Under the pieces are notes generated by a model, which worked only from the letters and a program-made list of their open reading frames with translations, did no database searches and was not told where the DNA came from. This document shows positions 34,337-46,099 of a DNA stretch of 64,000 bases, piece after piece. The first letter of the stretch is position 1. Every line of letters begins with the position of its first letter. This stretch comes from Eutypa lata (taxonomy: Eukaryota; Ascomycota; Sordariomycetes; Xylariales; Diatrypaceae), in assembly GCA_022661535.1 (NCBI GenBank), contig JAKULF010000013.1, forward strand, positions 124,001-188,000, written 5' to 3'. Made by a program: the position numbers and the translations under genes.

Positions 34337-34856
34337 ATGTCGAAGCAAGAAAGTACGGCGCAACAGGCCGCAGCAGCAGCTGAAGATGACGATGAACCGG
34401 ATGACTGGTACGCTTTTTCTATTTCAAGCTGTCTTGTTTCCAACGGTTTGTATGTAGTACCACGACGCTGACAGGAGGCTCCTCCGTTGGATCCTACAGG
34501 GACAAGCGGATCTTTAGCACAGGATGCGCAGGTATGTGCCGTACGATATGAGGAGACCCGGGCCGAGATCTCCAAATATCTCCAAATATATACCTACCTC
34601 TTGAATACCTTTACGTATCTTGAGGCTGATTACTGTGCTTCCAGACGAAAACTCTAAATTGACGGATTGCTATTTCGAGAAGAAGGATTGGCGACAGTGC
34701 AAGAAGGAAGTCGGTGGACCCAAATCTCATCTCATGTTTCCCCAATGAGAGAAAAATAGCGCTAACCAACAAATTGAGTCACAGATGGAGGTCTTCAGGG
34801 AGTGCTGGAAAAAGCACAACAATGATGAGAGGACATCAACGAAGAACAACACATGA
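34337..34856 (+). CDS. COA4: Cytochrome c oxidase assembly factor with twin CX9C motif, COA4-like (four exons, 79 aa)
   Basis: Intermembrane-space protein needed for cytochrome c oxidase assembly in yeast. It is split into four small exons: 34337-34407, 34500-34531, 34645-34709, 34785-34856 (240 bases, in frame). The protein begins MSKQESTAQQAAAAAEDDDE, then W-DKRIFSTG, and carries two exact CX9C pairs at Cys 33/43 and Cys 53/63 (CADENSKLTDC and CKKEMEVFREC), which form the helical hairpin imported by the Mia40 pathway. The acidic, Ala-rich N-terminus followed by DDWDKRI fits Coa4 and not Cox17 or Cmc1. The third donor is GTCGGT, non-standard, but only this choice keeps the second CX9C spacing. 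Starts 278 bases from the divergent BPL1. Confidence 0.88.
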
Positions 34857-35439
34857 TGATGGTGATAGTCAATGATGACGATGAGACTTGAGGGGTTTTA
34901 CGGATCAATTGTAACAACATTTTTTAGTGTAATTAAAGGGCTTTTATTTGAAGGAAAAAAAAATCCCGCTCCCTTTGAAAAATCACTACTTGTAAAAAAT
35001 AATAATGAGAGTTCATCATTTTGGCTTGTTGAGACGATATTGTCACTTGGCAAGTCCATCCGGCCGGATGTGTTATCCAATAGTTACCGCTACTGTTTGC
35101 TGTATTGAGCGCTGAAAGTTGAGGCACTAACAAGCTAGGTAGCCTAGGTCCATCAGTGTGTGTAGGTGATAAGAGGCGGAAGGGAGGGGATCCATATTGA
35201 CCGCGGGGCCCGGAGGTTCAGTGTGTGTGTGTGTGTCTGTGTCTGTGTGTGCGACGCCACTTCAAACCTTGCAGGGGTGGCTGCGAATTTGATCTTCTTT
35301 GCAACGACATCACCGGAAGAGAAAGAAAAAAAATATTTGGAGCTTCCAAAACGCGCTCTCACCAACGAGCCGCTCATTGGTATTAGCCAATTAAACAGGG
35401 ATATTACGCGGAACAGGAAAAAAAGGAAAAGAAGTAGAA
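34857..35439. other. Intergenic region with GT microsatellite
   Basis: About 0.6 kb between COA4 and MGM101. Holds a GT-rich microsatellite at 35221-35249 and several A-runs. The right part is the MGM101 promoter and leader. No gene seen. Confidence 0.6.
35221..35249. repeat. Imperfect (GT)n microsatellite
   Basis: About 14 GT-type units interrupted by two C substitutions, about 190 bases upstream of the MGM101 start. Confidence 0.95.
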
Positions 35440-36508
35440 ATGTCGTCGCGTACCTTACCGCCGCTTCGAGTGGCAAGCAGGCATCTTCGTCTCTCTTCGT
35501 CCCCCCGCTTCCAGACAGCGTCCCTATCAAGACGAAGCGTCATAACGGCCTCGAAAACGAGATCCTACGCACAGGCATCGATGCCCGCAGCAACTACAGC
35601 AGCTAAAGCGGCCTACTCTCCACGCAGCAGCAACAGCGCCACCACCTCGCCAGCATCCAAAGCAACGCCAACAACCTCGGCCTCAACCCCAACCTCAACA
35701 TCTACATCGAAGCCGACCCCACGAACCCCCGTCCCCGCCGTATCAGGGACCCCGCTCCCCGACGCAGCGTCTACGACACCACAGCAGCATGACAACGGAA
35801 ACGGAAACGGCAACCCGATCGACTGGACGCAGTCGTTCCACGGGCTGGGCACGTCGGCGTTCACGCCCGAGGTGTCGGCGATCCTGCAGCAGCGCCTGGA
35901 CGCCGACGACATCGAGGTCAAGCCCGACGGCATCATCTACCTGCCGGAGATCAAGTACCGGCGGATCCTGAACGCGGCGTTCGGGCCCGGCGGCTGGGGG
36001 CTGGCGCCGCGGGGGGAGCTGACCGTTCATGAGAAACTGGTCACGAGGGAGTATGCGCTGATCGTGCATGGCCGGTAAGTTTAGGACCCTTGCATCATCA
36101 ACTTTTTTTTTCTCTCTCTTTCTCTTCATTGCTTTCCTTGCCGTACTTAGCGGGAGCTACAGAGAGATGAGGAGTGCTATGTTATGTGTATGTATGTGTA
36201 TGTGTATGTATATGCTAACATGAGATTTCCCCCCGGAAAACAGATTCGTAGGCCAAGCGCGCGGCGAGCAGCAGTACTTCAGCGAGGAGGGCGTGTCGAC
36301 GGCGGCCGAGGGGTGTAAGTCGAACGCGCTGATGCGGTGCTGCAAGGACCTGGGCATCGCGTCGGAGCTGTGGGACCCGCGCTTCATCCGCAAGTTCATG
36401 AAGGCCCACGCCGTCCAGCAGTGGGTCGAGCACGTCACCACCAAGAAGAAGAAGCAGATCTGGCTCCGCAAGGACGACGAGGTCAGGTACCCATTCAAGA
36501 AGTCGTGA
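35440..36508 (+). CDS. MGM101: Mitochondrial genome maintenance protein MGM101 (two exons, 299 aa)
   Basis: Mitochondrial nucleoid protein with Rad52-like single-strand annealing activity, needed to keep and repair mitochondrial DNA. Exons 35440-36074 and 36244-36508 (900 bases, in frame) join as [19 protein letters not shown]. The N-terminus is Arg/Ser-rich without acidic residues ([20 protein letters not shown]), a strong mitochondrial presequence, followed by a long low-complexity Ser/Thr/Pro/Ala linker to about residue 120. The conserved core starts at [20 protein letters not shown] and includes [60 protein letters not shown] and the Lys-rich C-terminus. Length and domain order match the family. 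The 169-base intron contains a short ATGTGT repeat. Convergent with YOP1. Confidence 0.96.
36184..36214. repeat. (ATGTGT/ATGT) microsatellite in the MGM101 intron
   Basis: Short tandem TATG/TGTG units just upstream of the acceptor of the MGM101 intron. Confidence 0.85.
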
Positions 36509-37120
36509 TGCGAGACATGTATTGAAAAGACAAGGACGGGTTGGGATGTGTTGTGGGTGGCAGGGAGTGGATGCGTGTGTGGGAGGCAGGAAGGGGATGT
36601 ACGATTTCGATACGAATGCTCTGATACTGATACACCCACGGTATGGAAGAGGTAGGGATGCATATATCCAACTCGTCAACTGCCATACGTATACGGAGGA
36701 TATAGAAAGGATAAATGCGCAATGGTTCAAGACGTAGGCGGTTGTGCCTTAATGTGCAGATGCATACGGATGTTATCGTGTCACAGACGAAAGCACAGCG
36801 AAGAGACAGATAGACGCCTCCCGGTAGACTCAATAATGAAACAAGCCGCACGTTAGAAGTAGCTTCTCAGCTCCCAATAAATCTAGTTAGAATGTTGAGT
36901 CTTAACATCGATAAGAAGTGTATAGAAACAAATACACAAATGACCCCGAGTCTCAACGCCATTATACCGATCCTATACGTAGTAGTAGTAACCTCCCCCC
37001 ACCCCCCTTCTACCGATTTCCGAAGTCAAACAATGCGTAAAGTGGGGAATCCAGAACTCCTATATCGACCCTACTCCACGAATCATAGCATAGCATCGTG
37101 TCTCAGCGAGGCGGCCACCC
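36509..37120. other. Intergenic region between convergent MGM101 and YOP1
   Basis: About 0.6 kb of 3' flanking sequence for both genes. No gene, repeat element or RNA recognised. Confidence 0.6.
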
Positions 37121-37231
37121 CTACGTGTCGACTCCCGAGCTCTTGCCGCTATCCGCCGAGGGTCCCGTGCCTACGACACCCCATCCAAGGAAACTCCACG
37201 GGGCTTTACCCTCGGACGGCTGCTGTCCTTG

Positions 37232-37265
<34 letters not shown>

Positions 37266-38414
37266 CTTCTTCTTATGGTTCCCTCGTCCTCCTCGGCGCC
37301 AGACTCGGCGTCAATCTTCTCGAAGTCGACCTCGCTCCGGCTCTTGCTAAGGGCGCTCCAAACGCTATGTCCGCTCGGTGGTCGGGACAGGCCGTTATCC
37401 GACGACTGCTGCTGCTGCTGCTGTCCCTCCAAGCGCGGGGAAGAGTCCTTCCGCGATGCCTGTTCCTCTGTGTTGTTTAACTGCTGCGCCTCCCGGTCTA
37501 GCGCGCTCAGCATGAACGACAGCCGCTCCTTCTGCGCCGCGATGAACGTTATCTTCTCCTGCGCACCGCCGATGTTATCGGGTATGAGGGTACCGCTCGC
37601 AGACGGATCGCCCTTGGCCGTGACGGACGAGGCGGCGGACTTAGCACCACCACCACCACCCGCGCCAGCCGCCGCTGCCGCTCCGACAGCGCCTGCTAGA
37701 AGGTTGTAGAAATCGTGACCGGCGGACCCGGCGTTGTCGGCGGCCCACCGGGCGGCCGGCACGCTGAACCGGGCGAGCAGGGCCTGCGTGTAGCCCTGGG
37801 GGGCGGTAGTAGCTCTCGTCTCTTCTTGGCGCTCCACCTCGGCGGCGGGCGGGAGGCCGAGCACGCGGGTGCGGAGGAGCTCGATGGCGTGCTTGAGGTA
37901 GGCCATGCCGGTGGCTTTAAGGCGGTCGTGAGCGCTAGCGATGAACTCCTCGATGGCGGTTTCGTTCTCCTCGAGGTAGGGGTAGAGGTAGGTCTCGTAG
38001 AGGTAACGGGCGCCCTGGGTCTGGGGCAGGACGAGGTACAGCAGGAAGCAGAGACGCAGGTACGAGTAGAAGGGGATCCACACGAGCACGAAGCCGACCC
38101 AGGACTCGACGAGGAACACGCACGACAGGATCGACCAGTACATGAGCCATGGCGTCAGTTGGGCGGGGTCGGAGGTCTTGAGCGCCTTGTACGAGGCAAA
38201 GAGGGGGAAGAGGAACGAGGCGATAGAGCTATGGTTCGGGGAGAGCGAGCGAACGAGACATATGAGTTAGTAAGAGCAACAGCGATACGATAGCAATGAT
38301 AACATTCTCTCTTGGGTAAACGGGCTGGCTGGCTGGCTAGTAGATAGGTAGATGGATGAGGCGGAAGGCTGGAGGTGGGGCTTACGAGAGGAACATGGGG
38401 ATGAGGTCAAACAT
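37121..38414 (-). CDS. YOP1: YOP1/REEP-family ER membrane-shaping protein with poly-Gln tail (two exons, 378 aa)
   Basis: TB2/DP1/HVA22 family protein that curves tubular endoplasmic reticulum with hairpin membrane segments. Exon 1 (38386-38414) encodes only ten residues (MFDLIPMFLS) and joins to exon 2 (37121-38228), giving 1137 bases in frame and the normal start SSIASFLFPLFASYKALK. The family core follows: PWLMYWSILSCVFLVESWVG, VWIPFYSYLRLCFLLYLVLP and TQGARYLYETYLYPYLEENE. The C-terminal region from about residue 190 is long and low-complexity: Ala/Gly-rich, a Gln run of six and a second run of about ten Gln coded by CAG repeats (37231-37262). It is longer than the yeast protein (180 aa) but similar to longer ascomycete forms. 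The tail's function is unknown. Confidence 0.93.
37231..37262 (-). repeat. CAG/CAA repeat encoding poly-Gln in YOP1
   Basis: About ten CAG/CAA codons in a row. A second, shorter CAG tract lies at about 37406-37423 in the same exon. Both are likely length-variable. Confidence 0.9.
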
Positions 38415-40366
38415 GATGACTACTCGAACTTTTGCTTGTTATCGACCGATAAATAGGTTGCGTATATTCCGGATATTCCGTATAGGTAGCCTCAACCGTT
38501 CATATGAGGTTTGAACGAGTTGAGGTAAGTAAGAGTTAGGTAGGTATGTATATTTAGGTTGAAAGGGAAAAAAGAGGTGGATCAAGTCCGAGATATCGGT
38601 CGAAGGAAACGAAACATAAAGGAAGAGGATGGATGGATCTTAAAGCATCAGCCTGATTCGCAGGTAATTGATTAGGTTGGATCAAAAAGAAGTAAACGCA
38701 ACCTTCCAGTTAAAGTTCAAAGTGAACGTTATTATTAGGTAGTTCTTGGGTTACTGGTAACACATACACCTACACACATACATCATTTGATGTTACAGTG
38801 AAGTGTGTCATACCTCCAGAAGGTGGCTTTGCTTTGCTTTGGATTCATGTGCACGAGGGCAGGAGGGCAATAAGCTCATTCGCGGCAACGTACGTGCCTA
38901 TCAGAGCTCTAATCTTAGTGGGGTGGGGGAACACGAAAGGTGCCTTATGACGGCAACGGATCTCATGTGGGCTATGCGGGGTGTTAGTTAGTTAGCTTAC
39001 CTGTCACAGGGATGTCCTCTGTAACAAGCCTGTACCACCATTGAAGCCCCAATGTCGGCTATTCTAGGATTAACATACAGTATATATAAATATATGAACA
39101 AAATATTACGCTATTGTTTCATTTCAGCTTAACTGTCCATCGTATTAAATATTCTAAAATACGGATTCTTACTATTCAACTAGGACCAAGTTTGATACAT
39201 TATTCCTTCTTTAAGATGCTTTCCGCCTAGCCAAATAGCCATTTTCTAGCGTGTCTTGCTCGTCTAGTTCGGAATTATTAAGCTTGAAAAGGAATGGTCA
39301 GTTGCCAGCCTGAATATCCCCATTGTTCCGATACAAAGCAACGACGTATGTACTCTCAAATACTAGACGATCAAACATAATGTCAATGAATATAAATAAG
39401 GCTGCCCAAGCGTATTTCAGTGTATTCGAATGAGTCACTATAGCGACACACTCAAATCTAAGCAGTTATTTGAAAGAATTGCAGTTAAAGTTCAAGACTG
39501 AGGCCTTATACTATGACTGATGTAAATTGGAATGCTAGGATTCATTGTATGGAGTTGAGTTGTGGGAGAGTTATGCTGTTGCTCAAAATATGAAGTGGTG
39601 AATGTTGGTAACGCGAAGCAATCTTTGGGAGGATAAAGCATATTGACCTGAAATCAATCGATATATATGCGGTTTCATAAATAAAATGTATAGTAGACAA
39701 TTGTAAGGTTTCCAGATAATCATACTATAGTATAATTTATGTAAGACCTTCCAGCTTTTTTTAGAACTTTGCTACAGTTACGTTTCCAAAGGAACATGAT
39801 AATGTAAGGAGAGAGAAGGATCGTATATTGAAGGATAAGTTTGTTTTCATACATAAGGGGGCTGAGAGTTGTCAACTAGTTGGTCCTAGTAAATTTCACA
39901 TTTGCATAACTTCCAAGTTCATAAATACAAACAAGTTGTAATTCTCTGTATAAAGGGGAATTCTACAATATTCCAATGAGTAGAAACCCCCTAACCCCTG
40001 ACACTTTTGTATGTAGACAGTATCTACATAGATTAATACTCATTACCAATAACGAGTGCCATGGGCTGAGCTTCATGTCACAATTTGGTGGTTTGTGGCT
40101 TGATAAGGTATATCGATCGTTCTATCTTAATGGAAATATTAAAGACTAAGGGAATGAAACAGCCCTCTCCCAGCGGCTTCCTCAAAAACAAAAATCAAAC
40201 ACCAAACATCAGTTAGTAATAATACATATCCAGAAGTGAACCCAGATCCCTTGTACGCCGAACACTAATCCGTGTGGATTTAAATCATATCCCCGAAAAT
40301 ACACGAAATCAACTTTCTCCTAATCAACTTCCCCCGTGGCACCTGGCAAGCAGCGTCAAACTGTGT
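38415..40366. other. AT-rich intergenic region
   Basis: About 2 kb. The left part is the YOP1 promoter; a GGCT x4 repeat at 38323-38338 sits inside the first YOP1 intron. No coding region is supported. Confidence 0.55.
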
Positions 40367-40680
40367 TCAGCCGGTGAAATCTGTGCCAGCATCGTTGAAA
40401 GAGAAGAAGTCTGGCGGCGCGTGACCGGAGGGGACCTCTCCCCCTTGGGAGCTGTCCCCTTTCTTGCCTTTCTTATCGTTGCCCTTCTTCGAACGGTCAG
40501 CATGATATCTACACCTGAAATGCAGTGTTTTTTTTACCTTAGAAGACCCAGACTTCGATCCCTTCTTGGAATCATCTCTCTCTATGTTAATTTAGTTTAA
40601 TGTCTTGGCAATACAACCCCTGAATTGTTGGAAAACTCACTTCCACTTCCACTCTTCTTCGAGGAGCTTTCAGACGGCAT
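40367..40680 (-). CDS. Small Lys/Ser-rich hydrophilic protein, function unknown (three exons, 67 aa)
   Basis: This gene is easy to miss because no exon exceeds 120 bases. Minus-strand exons: 40641-40680, 40538-40581, 40367-40486 (204 bases, in frame). Protein segments: MPSESSSKKSGSGKRDDSKK, GSKSGSSK, then KGNDKKGKKGDSSQGG and a conserved-looking end EVPSGHAPPDFFSFNDAGTD followed by FTG-stop. Intron 1 has GTGAGT and ATAG with a TTAAC branch. Intron 2 (40487-40537, 51 bases) has GTAAAA, a strong CTGAC branch 10 bases from GAAG, and is a whole number of codons without a stop, so retention would add 17 residues (VKKTLHFRC...). The coherent frame across three exons and the basic/acidic patterning argue for a real gene. 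I recognise no named family. Confidence 0.6.
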
Positions 40681-43600
40681 GTTTTGTGACGAGGTGTCGG
40701 TGCTGTTAAATCTTAAGGAGTCGTTAAGGGACGGTTGTCAGTGGCTATCAAGTGAGTGTTTGTTTGTTTTTTTGTCTTTCTCATCACGATATCCATGTGG
40801 ACTTGACATCGTGAGTCTTATATGATCTGAACAACTTGGTCTACTACGCCTCCGGATCGTCCCTTGACATTGACTCTTTCCATGTCTGGTATCTTTTCAC
40901 GATGTCTATCTATTCTAGCTGATTAAGGTCTTGCGTCGTCCTCCCGTCACATCGATCCTTCGATTAGTCCCAGAGGAGCTGCTCATGATGTAGTCTTAAG
41001 TATGCGACTTGGGACGGAGATGCAACCCCATGCGCCTCCACTGAGCGTCAGCACCTTAGATCAATACCGCAAGAACCGAAGATCGGCCTCCACAATAGGA
41101 ATAGCCTCATGGGAGGCTGAGCTGCACAGACGGGGAAACAATACATAATGAGCTTATTCGTCGGTAATCGATCTCGCTGCTAAGCTTTCAGCCTTAAAAT
41201 GTCGGCAGTGTGGGCCAGGAGTGGGAGCTTCCCATGAAGGACGAGGCTATATCGGAGCGGCCGGGGCCAAGAGTTATTGTAAAAGTGCACATTAACCGGA
41301 TCTAGCCAGGGTTCCGACTTGCGTGTCACGAGACCGCACCGAAAGCCGTAACAAGAAAGCCGTAGATGCAATACTTCTCAATCTACCTTACTAAATTGTT
41401 AGAGTTGTTCATTAGACGTCTATAATAAGAAGGACGTACATCCTAAGTTAAGAGTTGAGATCGAGGTCGAGTGATCTGGCCACTGTAATTAGGTATGCAG
41501 GTCATGTACCTTAGGTAGGTACCTACATAAACTTGAGTTTAATAGAATTCTTTCTATTTCTCGGCCTACAACCTGGCGACCCGACCACTGATGACCAAAT
41601 GCGTAAACAGGTGCTACGTGGAATTACCGAAATAAGCCAAAGGGATTCCAAGTATGGTACCTGATGGATTATGGGGTCCACGCTTTCTGTATCGCTTTCG
41701 CAACGCCCTCACCTTGAGCCTGAGATTGGTTGAACTCGGGGCCTTATAGGGCTGAAATTATGTCACCAAGGCGTTTTACTGCGCCATCGCTTACTTAGCG
41801 GGCTCCACCTTTAGGGCTGGCTGTTGAGATTTGTCCCGGGTTAAATTTCCTATTTTCTTCCTATTTTCTGGGTGAATGGATGACATCCGATACGAGAGAA
41901 ATAGAAAACCGTTCTCTCGGGTCGGGTCGGTATTTTTTACCTTGTTAGTTAGATGGATTTCGGGTACCTAGGTATAAGCTTATGACTAGCCAAAACCCCT
42001 GTCTACTATAGCACAGCAAATACCTAAAGTTAGTTAGGTACGTAGTAAGTTATAAGTATGTAGTTGCCTCAATTACCCCCACTCCACCACAACGCTGCGA
42101 TACGTAGTAGGTATATATTGATCGTCTACGCGCATCATGCAATGCAACCCTCAACACTCTCCATCGTCTATGTCTATCTGTTTAAAATCATTTCTTAATG
42201 TAAGTAAGACTCGAGACGACATCACCCTGGCCCCAGTGGCTATTCCCAACGTGGGTAGTAGAACGAACACTTGCCACAATCTTGCTGTCGGTATGCATAG
42301 ATAGGCACCAGCCGCTGTTACCGATCCTACGTGCCTACAAGATATCAACGCTTCTGAAGGGTGGAATCTATTAAGTAGTTAACACGCCCCAAAGGGATTA
42401 TCTTAACGGTGTCTTATTAGTATTCTTGATCGTGTTGTAACTAATGACTTATCCTCATCCCCTGCGAAGTTAAGACGTTGGTCATGGCCAGTTCAAAACC
42501 CCACTTCAGGTTTACCTACTTCCGATCCTCTTTGATGGTAACCTGAAACTTACCGGCTCCAGGTCACCGGTGAATATGCTTTAAAAGTACCGGAGGCGAT
42601 GCAGCTGCTATTTTTGGTATGTGCTGTGGCGACTGCGTCTGAAGCAACTCGAGCTTTGAAGCCATCGCCACTATCTTCGGTGTGCTAATAAAAGACCCGG
42701 CGACTTGACTAACCCGTCTCCTATGCGTAATTGTCCTTCACCATCAAGTCTCCGGCTTCTAACTAGTGAGCCCATTCTAGTGAGCCCTTAGTAATAAGCT
42801 TCCCCAGTCAAGTTCAGCAGCACATGCCCTTACCATAGACACGATCCATCATAAACGCCTTCGCATTACTCGTCTCCGCTAACCATGTTACCTACTCTTT
42901 TACGCTTCCTTTACGCTTCCTTTACAGCGGGTCCAACAGCGGGTTTACCTACACCATTTAGTTACGACACGAAGCTTACAGGGCAAAACAAATCTAGACC
43001 ACTGCCTTCGACATAGCTACCATCTTTTTACATGTAGAACCCGTTATTCGGCCCGCCTCTGATGCATGTAAGACGTGTTGAGCTGTGCAGATAGACGTCG
43101 GAAGGGTCATTCACGGATGTGAGCACCATAGATGTTCGTAGCTGAGAGCTTCCCTGTCGACGATCACTGCATCCTTGCTCGGTCATGACGCACTGGCGTT
43201 GACAGCATTCTGCCTCACCTTCTTCATCCAAGCGTAGCATCGAAGCGGCTCTGGCCATCAACTCTGTCGTACAGAGTTCTCTGATACCTAGTGGTTCTCA
43301 GCTGATCTAGCACGCAATGAGCCTGTTCTCCGCGTTGAAGGCGAGGTGGGTTCAAATGCGATGTAGCATGCGAGGAGTACTCTGGTAAGACTTCAAAGAC
43401 CCTTTATATGGAAAAGGCAGTGAATAGCATCTATCACAAGGCGAAGGATATTGGTTACGACGCAGACACGATGTCTAGGCTTTTTTGCTAAAGGCAGGTA
43501 GGCCCATCTGGCTCAAGCACGCAACCTCCCTTTCACAGTCTCATTAGCCTATGATGACCAGCAAAGGAGGAACACTACCGATGAACAAAACAGGAAGCAA

Positions 43601-43769
43601 AACCCAAGTGCATGTTAGCAAGACTACAACAATGACCATGAATCTTATGAACATTGAATCAACTACAGAAAATATGCCTCAGCTTGGGTATTTAACACTC
43701 ATCAATCGTCCCCACTCCATCTCACCACATATTCCTTCTCAGAGCGGCGCACCTCACACCACCATAAGT
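40681..43769. other. 3 kb AT-rich intergenic region
   Basis: No supportable gene. Short direct repeats: tttacgcttcc twice near 42900-42925, acagcggg(t) twice near 42927-42946 and ctagtgagccc twice near 42764-42788. Palindromic taggtaggtacctac at about 41514-41526. Small open frames lack domains. Confidence 0.5.
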
Positions 43770-46099
43770 TTAGCATGAATCCGCAGGGCATGCGATACTA
43801 CTACCATATTCACTACCGCCAACGCCGCCCAGCGCCAAGGCGGCGTTAATGACACCTCCAAGACCCTCACCGGCGATGAGACCAGCAGCGATAGCGTAGC
43901 AGTAGAGCTCGAAGTTCTTAGGGTACTTCTTCAGCCAGTAGTGGGCAATGACGGAGCCCATACACATCGCAGTTGAGTAGTGAGTCGCTGGCAGGACGAA
44001 GGCAACCCCAATGGCCATCCAGTTCGGCAGCCAGTTGCGGTACTTCTCGCGCTCCCCGGTGAGGTAGTTTCGCTTGATGAAGACCTGGATGATGGACCAG
44101 ACGCCGATGACGATGCTGAAGATCCCCGACGACAGGGGAATCGGGATGTTGGGGAGGGTGACCGCCTCAGCGACGGCCCGCCACGCTGTAACGGACGGGA
44201 CGGCGAACTCGCAGAACTCCGCCTCGGCATCGAGGATGCAGGGGTACGCCATTGCGAACAGCAAGAAGATTCCGGGAGCCAGGAACATAGCAACAACGGT
44301 ACCAACGGCCTGAGCCCAGAATTGCAGGTTCGGAGGGGTACTAAGGAGGAAACCTGTCCTAAAATCGCTCGTGAGAGAAGTCGACATATCCGCACCAGCG
44401 GAGGCGATAGCACCAGCGATCAAGTTGGTCCTGAGGGCCTGTTGCTGGGGCTGGCCGTGAGTGACGCCGCCAAAGACGAGCTGGGAAGCCTTGGCCGAGG
44501 CGGTCAGGGGTGTGACGTCAGTGACACCCGATCCGTGGATGGACATAAAGGCGAAGATGATAGCGAGGATGGAGGCGAGGAATCCCAACCCGGGATTCAT
44601 GTTGAACTGTACCTCGCAGATGATCATCGTGACGACTAGAACCGTAATGCAGCCCACAACCCAGACCCACGTCGCGACTTGTTGTTCCTTGGTCGCAAAG
44701 TCCTCGACGACGTTAGATTTGTCGTTCTCATGGGCAGCCTGCCTCTCCAGAAAAGCGACGTGCTTGCCGCGCTTAGCCAACATGGCGTTGGCGCTTGTAG
44801 CCAAGCTCTTCCAGCCGTATTTGATACCGTACCAGAGGACCTTGTAGTTGAAGAGAAACTCTGCCATGGAGTAGCAGAGGAGAACCATGACACCTGGCCA
44901 GAGGAACCAGTATCGGGGACTAGGAACGTAGTCCGGGCTACTCATACCCGACAGGCTGTTGTACGTGATATATCTATCCCAATGGGGGTCATCGGGCATA
45001 ACCTGCTTACCGGTGCACTCACCCGTGTACACAAGCAAGGGGCCTACGAAGCCCCAGGCGACGAAGCTGCCGACGAAGTAGGAGATACCGACGTTGAGGC
45101 CGACGAGGAGACCCGACCCTATAAATGCAGGAGTCCACTCGATGAACCAACCCCAACTCTCGATGTTGATAGCGAAGCTCTTGAAGTCGCTCCAGATGAA
45201 GATCCAAGTGAAGACATGCCAGTCCCACAGGATGCCGAGGGCGTAGTCCGAGACGACCCGGAGGACAAAGGCCGAGACGAACGAGATGCCGAGGGCCTTG
45301 ATCTTCTTGATCGCCTCCTCGGCGCCGGACCCGACAGCGTGCATCGATCGGATCGTGAAAGCGGTGGCGGTGGCCGTGGGGAAGATGAGGCGGAGGTCGC
45401 GCGCGACGTTGATGATGAAGAACTTGCGCAGCGGCACGGCGAAGAACAGACCGAAGAAAGACCCGATCAAGGTGAGGGTCATGTAGCGTCCGTAATCGTC
45501 CTGCACGTTCTCGGACAGCAGCTTCAAGTGGTACATGGCGGGTAGCGCCGCCACGAAAAGTCCCGACAAACCGCCAGCTCCGGCCGCCGCAGCTTGGATT
45601 ATACTGTTCTCCTATTGTTCTCATGTAATCAGTACGCGCAATACCTAGTGGAACTCCCCGAGTGATCGGTGCGAGATAGGTGGCTTACCTGGGGGCCGAA
45701 GGGCATACCCAATATGGGCATGCCCGAGAAGGTAGTAGAGAGGAGCTTCACGAAACCATATCCGAAGATGGCACCAAACATGGACGAGCCGAACGTGAAC
45801 CCCGTCTTCAGCCCCAAGTACACATTGGCGGCGTTCACGAGCGAGCCGAGGACCGTGCCGGTGATAACGGCCCTGAAGGTCAGCGGGGACGGCTCTAGGG
45901 CGACTCCAGGCAGGAGAGGAAGTGGCTTGAAGATGTCCTCGAGCTCTATCTCCTGCTCATCGACGTCGATTTCCACTTTCACCGGGTCGCCAGGAACGAG
46001 GTGAGAAGCGGGCTCTGTGTAGCTTGTCTCCTTGTCGGTAGCGGCTACGTCGGGCAACGGCACGGCATCCTTCTCATGCAGCACGGTGGAGGAAGCCAT
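43770..46099 (-). CDS. Oligopeptide transporter, OPT superfamily (two exons, 750 aa)
   Basis: Polytopic proton-coupled transporter of the OPT/YSL superfamily. Fungal members move small peptides, glutathione or metal chelates; substrates of this subgroup (resembling yeast YGL114W more than OPT1/OPT2) are mostly unknown. Exon 1 is 45689-46099 and exon 2 is 43770-45611, joined as MPFGPQENSIIQAAAAGAGG, a family hallmark. The acidic N-terminal tail is followed by LTFRAVITGTVLGSLVNAAN and VYLGLKTGFTFGSSMFGAIF. There are about 14-16 hydrophobic segments, with typical blocks LRLIFPTATATAFTIRSMHA, MPDDPHWDRYITYN and LPATHYSTAMCMGSVIAHYW. The C-terminus keeps the glycine-rich segment GLIAGEGLGGVINAALALGG. 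Start ATG 46099 has a good context. Length is normal. Could use peptides released by secreted peptidases such as DPP4 (inference). Confidence 0.94.

Noticed and set aside
37715..38293. Long plus-strand open frame opposite YOP1
   Set aside because: Shadow of the GC-rich YOP1 coding strand; rich in Gly, Glu and Val repeats as expected for an antisense frame.
40274..40600. Plus-strand 108-codon open frame
   Set aside because: Overlaps antisense to the better-supported three-exon minus-strand small protein.
43320..43370. Possible tRNA B-box-like sequence (gggttcaaatgc)
   Set aside because: No matching A box or cloverleaf arms upstream.
44679..45545. 288-codon plus-strand open frame opposite the OPT transporter
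   Set aside because: Antisense shadow of a GC-rich exon; no domain and very acidic, as antisense frames of hydrophobic proteins often are.
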